Assembly: GCA_004151065.3 (NCBI GenBank)
Contig: NWUY0300057240.1
Coordinates: 1 to 23,015 of the forward strand
Origin: Larix sibirica
Lineage: Eukaryota; Streptophyta; Pinopsida; Pinales; Pinaceae
Direction of reading: 5' to 3'
DNA: 23,015 bases
Part shown: positions 21,128 to 23,015 of the stretch, one piece after another
How positions within the stretch are numbered: position 1 is the stretch's first letter
How the letters are laid out: each line of letters opens with the position of its first letter
Made by a program: the position numbers and the translations under genes
Notes under the pieces: generated by a model
Seen by the model: only the letters and a program-made list of their open reading frames with translations
Told to the model about the DNA's origin: nothing
The model's database searches: none

Positions 21128-21741
21128 GGAGATTCATTAGACGTTCCAATTCTCTTCCCGCGTCACCTTCCTCCTCTACTTTTAATTTGAATTTGAACTT
21201 GAAGAAGAAGCAACAACGATCATCACCAACATTTTCATCTGCATCCACTGTTGCTCTGAATGACAATATGATGAATGTGAAGCTAAAGGATTTATGTAGC
21301 GAGGGTTGTGTGAAAGAGGCATTGCATTTGATGAGGTTGCAACCTGGTATTCTGGTAGAGTGTAGTACATATGCCTGGAATGGGCCATTTGAAGAGGCTC
21401 TCACACTTTTCTATCAAATGCTGCAGCAAGAGGCAGTCATAGAGATTGATAATATCACCTTTTCACTTGCACTAAAGGCATGTGCTACCTTATCGGCTCT
21501 CCAACAAGGTAAGGAGATTATTTGTCATATTGTCAGAAAAGGATTTGAGATTGATGTTGTTGTGGGAACGACACTCCTGGACATGTATGCAAAATGTGAA
21601 AGTATAGACAATGCACGTTATGTGTTTGACAAAATGACAGAAATAAATATTGTTTCATGGAGCAACAAAGTAACAAAGTTGATAGTGAAACCCTCTATCA
21701 CGTGTTGCATTCAAATTGATTCTTCCAAATTTAACAGGTGA
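21019..21741 (+). pseudogene. Truncated PLS-class pentatricopeptide repeat (PPR) gene remnant
   Basis: The 240-codon frame has an Arg/Ser-rich, acid-poor N-terminus (residues 16-75: PPRTCRQLLWRFIRRSNSLP, SSSTFNLNLNLKKKQQRSS) like an organelle transit peptide. Residues 88-119 (LKDLCSEGCVKEALHLM...STYA) match the usual first PPR block, but the chain then jumps to WNGPFEEALTLFYQML (120-135), so at least one repeat appears deleted. Then follow an L-type repeat (DNITFSLALKACATLSALQQ), GKEIICHIVRKGFEIDVVVG, and an S-type repeat (TTLLDMYAKCESIDNARYVF, DKMTEINIVSW). Homology stops at VSWSNKV; the last 22 residues are unrelated. Intact PLS proteins run several hundred residues, often with E/DYW ends, and bind organelle RNA for editing. 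The start may be Met1 or Met16 (21064). The stop overlaps a splice-donor-like CAG/GTGAGC (21735-21743), so an exon of a spliced gene is an alternative. Confidence 0.75.
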
Positions 21742-22199
21742 GCACTCCATACGTTTTTAATCTAAAAGATCCATCTTAACCCTAATTTATGAATAAGGAT
21801 AAAAAACAAAAAGGTTAAGTTTGATTTATGGTATGAGTTTTTACTTTCTCCATGTTTTCCATTGAGTGAAACATTTATGTTTTTTCTTTGTCAATATTGC
21901 TTTCCATGTGTCTTTTTTTCTTTCTATATATTGTTTTCCGTTATTTGGTTAGCACTACATAAAGAGTGAAATCTTTCTTCCACCGAGGTTTGATGAATAT
22001 TAAAAATTCTCATCTACCTTAGCTTTTGATCTATGGGGATTATTTAGAGAACAAAATGAAGGCAGTGATATAAAACAAAAATACATATGAATATTTTTGT
22101 AGAAAACACAGTAGTACAATAAAACCCAAATTATATTAATGAATGGACTAGAAAAATACGGTAGCTTATCTCTGAAAAGAGATATGTCAACTACACTCA
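21742..22199. other. AT-rich DNA downstream of the PPR remnant, no gene seen
   Basis: No continuation of the PPR repeats was recognised in any frame. T-rich, with short open frames only. Confidence 0.5.
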
Positions 22200-22788
22200 T
22201 GCGCAATAAATGAGCTACAATTAGGCCAGAAAGGCCTTTTTAACATAAAGCACAAATGTGAAACCCTAAACATCAAAAAATCTAAATCCGGGAGATGAAA
22301 TGCCAAAAGGTTTGTGGCCCTTGATGTGGTTAGTTTATACGTCAACTTCCCAGGGGTGCAACTTTTGCATACGATCTCTGTTTGGGGCGCTCGGTAGCCC
22401 GTAGAAAAGGTATGTCCGAGAAGGGCTTCGTGTTGTCGACCTAGACTGTGCATTCGGCGATCACCTGGGCATTGCTACGAAAAAAAAATGTTGTTTAGGA
22501 CCTCAAAACAGCCCCAGAAGATCAAGACCGAAAAAACCGAAAAAAAATGCCAAGTTGGAAAGCTATGTCTTTGAGCTAATGGACTAGGTGGGTGGCCACT
22601 GATGTCCATCTAGATCTACAGGTTACAATAGTGTCCAACAAATATTACTAAGTACTAATTGTATTCTCTGCATATATGCTTCCCCGACCAAATGTTTACC
22701 CACTAAATGACACATCATTGTGTTAGTAGTAAACACTAGAACACGTATCTAACGTTTAAAAAATCTAAAATATTTAGCTCAGGAAAGT
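22200..22788 (-). mobile_element. Probable internal leader of a minus-strand LTR retrotransposon
   Basis: It lies directly downstream (minus strand) of the primer-binding site at 22789-22800. It contains a GC-rich island (about 22,310-22,480) unlike the flanks. A minus-strand 88-codon frame (22187-22453) covers the island but shows no gag, protease or other motif. How far left the element extends is unclear; no pol domain lies between here and the PPR remnant, so the element is truncated or rearranged. Confidence 0.45.
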
Positions 22789-22800
22789 GCTCTAATACCA
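22789..22800 (-). other. LTR-retrotransposon primer-binding site (tRNA-Met type)
   Basis: The minus strand reads TGGTATTAGAGC, one transition from the canonical TGGTATCAGAGC used to prime minus-strand DNA synthesis with initiator tRNA-Met. It lies two bases after an LTR-like end (...ACACAACA), the normal arrangement. Confidence 0.75.
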
Positions 22801-22802
22801 AA

Positions 22803-23015
22803 TGTTGTGTACCTTAATAGCATAATTAGAAATTCATAGCATAGATAACAAAATAAAGCAATATTTTATTATGAAAATATAGAATTACCACAAAAATAGA
22901 CAATTGTAGATAACAGAATAGATTACAATAGCAATTTCTTTACTGATGAAAGCAATGTTCACTTGCCTCTTCAAGGGGGAAACCTCCAATTACAAAATAC
23001 TTCACAAGACATCTT
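22803..23015 (-). mobile_element. Partial 5' LTR (3' portion) of a minus-strand LTR retrotransposon, runs off the window
   Basis: The + strand starts TGTTGTGTACC at 22803, i.e. the LTR ends ...GGTACACAACA on its own strand, followed by AA or TT and the primer-binding site. The visible 213 bp would be R/U5. The element type (Copia or Gypsy) cannot be told without pol. The other end of the LTR is outside the window. Confidence 0.65.

Noticed and set aside
20949-21404. 151-codon minus-strand frame opposite the PPR remnant
   Set aside because: Antisense shadow of the PPR frame; its end is translation of the 22-bp tandem repeat.
22187-22453. 88-codon frame as a gag gene
   Set aside because: No zinc knuckle, capsid-like or protease motif, and too close to the primer-binding site; more likely leader sequence.
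22310-22560. Organelle DNA insertion explaining the GC-rich block
   Set aside because: No recognisable plastid or mitochondrial gene, and placement beside a primer-binding site gives a simpler explanation.

Overview
The window looks like nuclear DNA from a plant with a large, repeat-rich genome, most likely a gymnosperm (conifer-like). The reasons are low GC, no dense genes, heavily decayed LINE and LTR retrotransposons, many old degenerate tandem repeats, and a PLS-type pentatricopeptide-repeat (PPR) sequence of the land-plant kind. The lineage is inferred from sequence character; no search was run. I see no intact protein-coding gene, RNA gene, CRISPR array or bacterial-style operon.

Layout: 1-1.9 kb is AT-rich with no gene. 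At 2.0-4.0 kb are two adjacent LTR-like blocks (1,979-2,611 and 2,626-3,968), probably minus strand. 4-10.9 kb is AT-rich and holds only tandem repeats: a ~200-bp duplication at 5.28-5.68 kb, an ~84 to 99-bp degenerate array at 6.8-7.4 kb, a 21-bp repeat with an inverted copy at 8.4 kb, and an AATTGGG-rich tract at 9.5-10.07 kb. 10,959-12,296 is a plus-strand LTR with TGATGCA/TGCATCA ends, containing a 95-base assembly gap and a phased 14-bp repeat, with a primer-binding-like site just after it.

12.7-17.1 kb is a dead minus-strand LINE. In its transcription order it has ORF1 (DUF4283 domain, proline/tryptophan linker, decayed zinc knuckle), then an interruption, the ORF1 C-terminal basic tail, and the RT C-terminal part with the zf-RVT zinc-binding domain. 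Endonuclease and RT palm are missing. The interruption (14,647-16,176) appears to be a second, 5'-truncated LINE: RNase H fragment, 3' tail and a run of eight A, flanked by similar TAATTCAA...GTGG sites. A ~195-bp GGAGC-rich insert flanked by 9-bp direct repeats sits upstream at 17.24-17.43 kb.

17.5-20.9 kb has no gene. 20.9-21.74 kb holds a PPR gene remnant. Its 5' end carries a 22-bp tandem array and a perfect 22-bp inverted repeat. The protein is internally shortened, and its stop codon overlaps a good splice-donor sequence. The right edge (22,803-23,015) is the 3' part of a minus-strand 5' LTR, preceded in + coordinates by a recognisable tRNA-Met-type primer-binding site and an unusually GC-rich leader.

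No genes here work together as a pathway. The biology on show is layered retrotransposon insertion, decay probably driven by cytosine methylation, and local repeat formation. I found no convincing new biological system.
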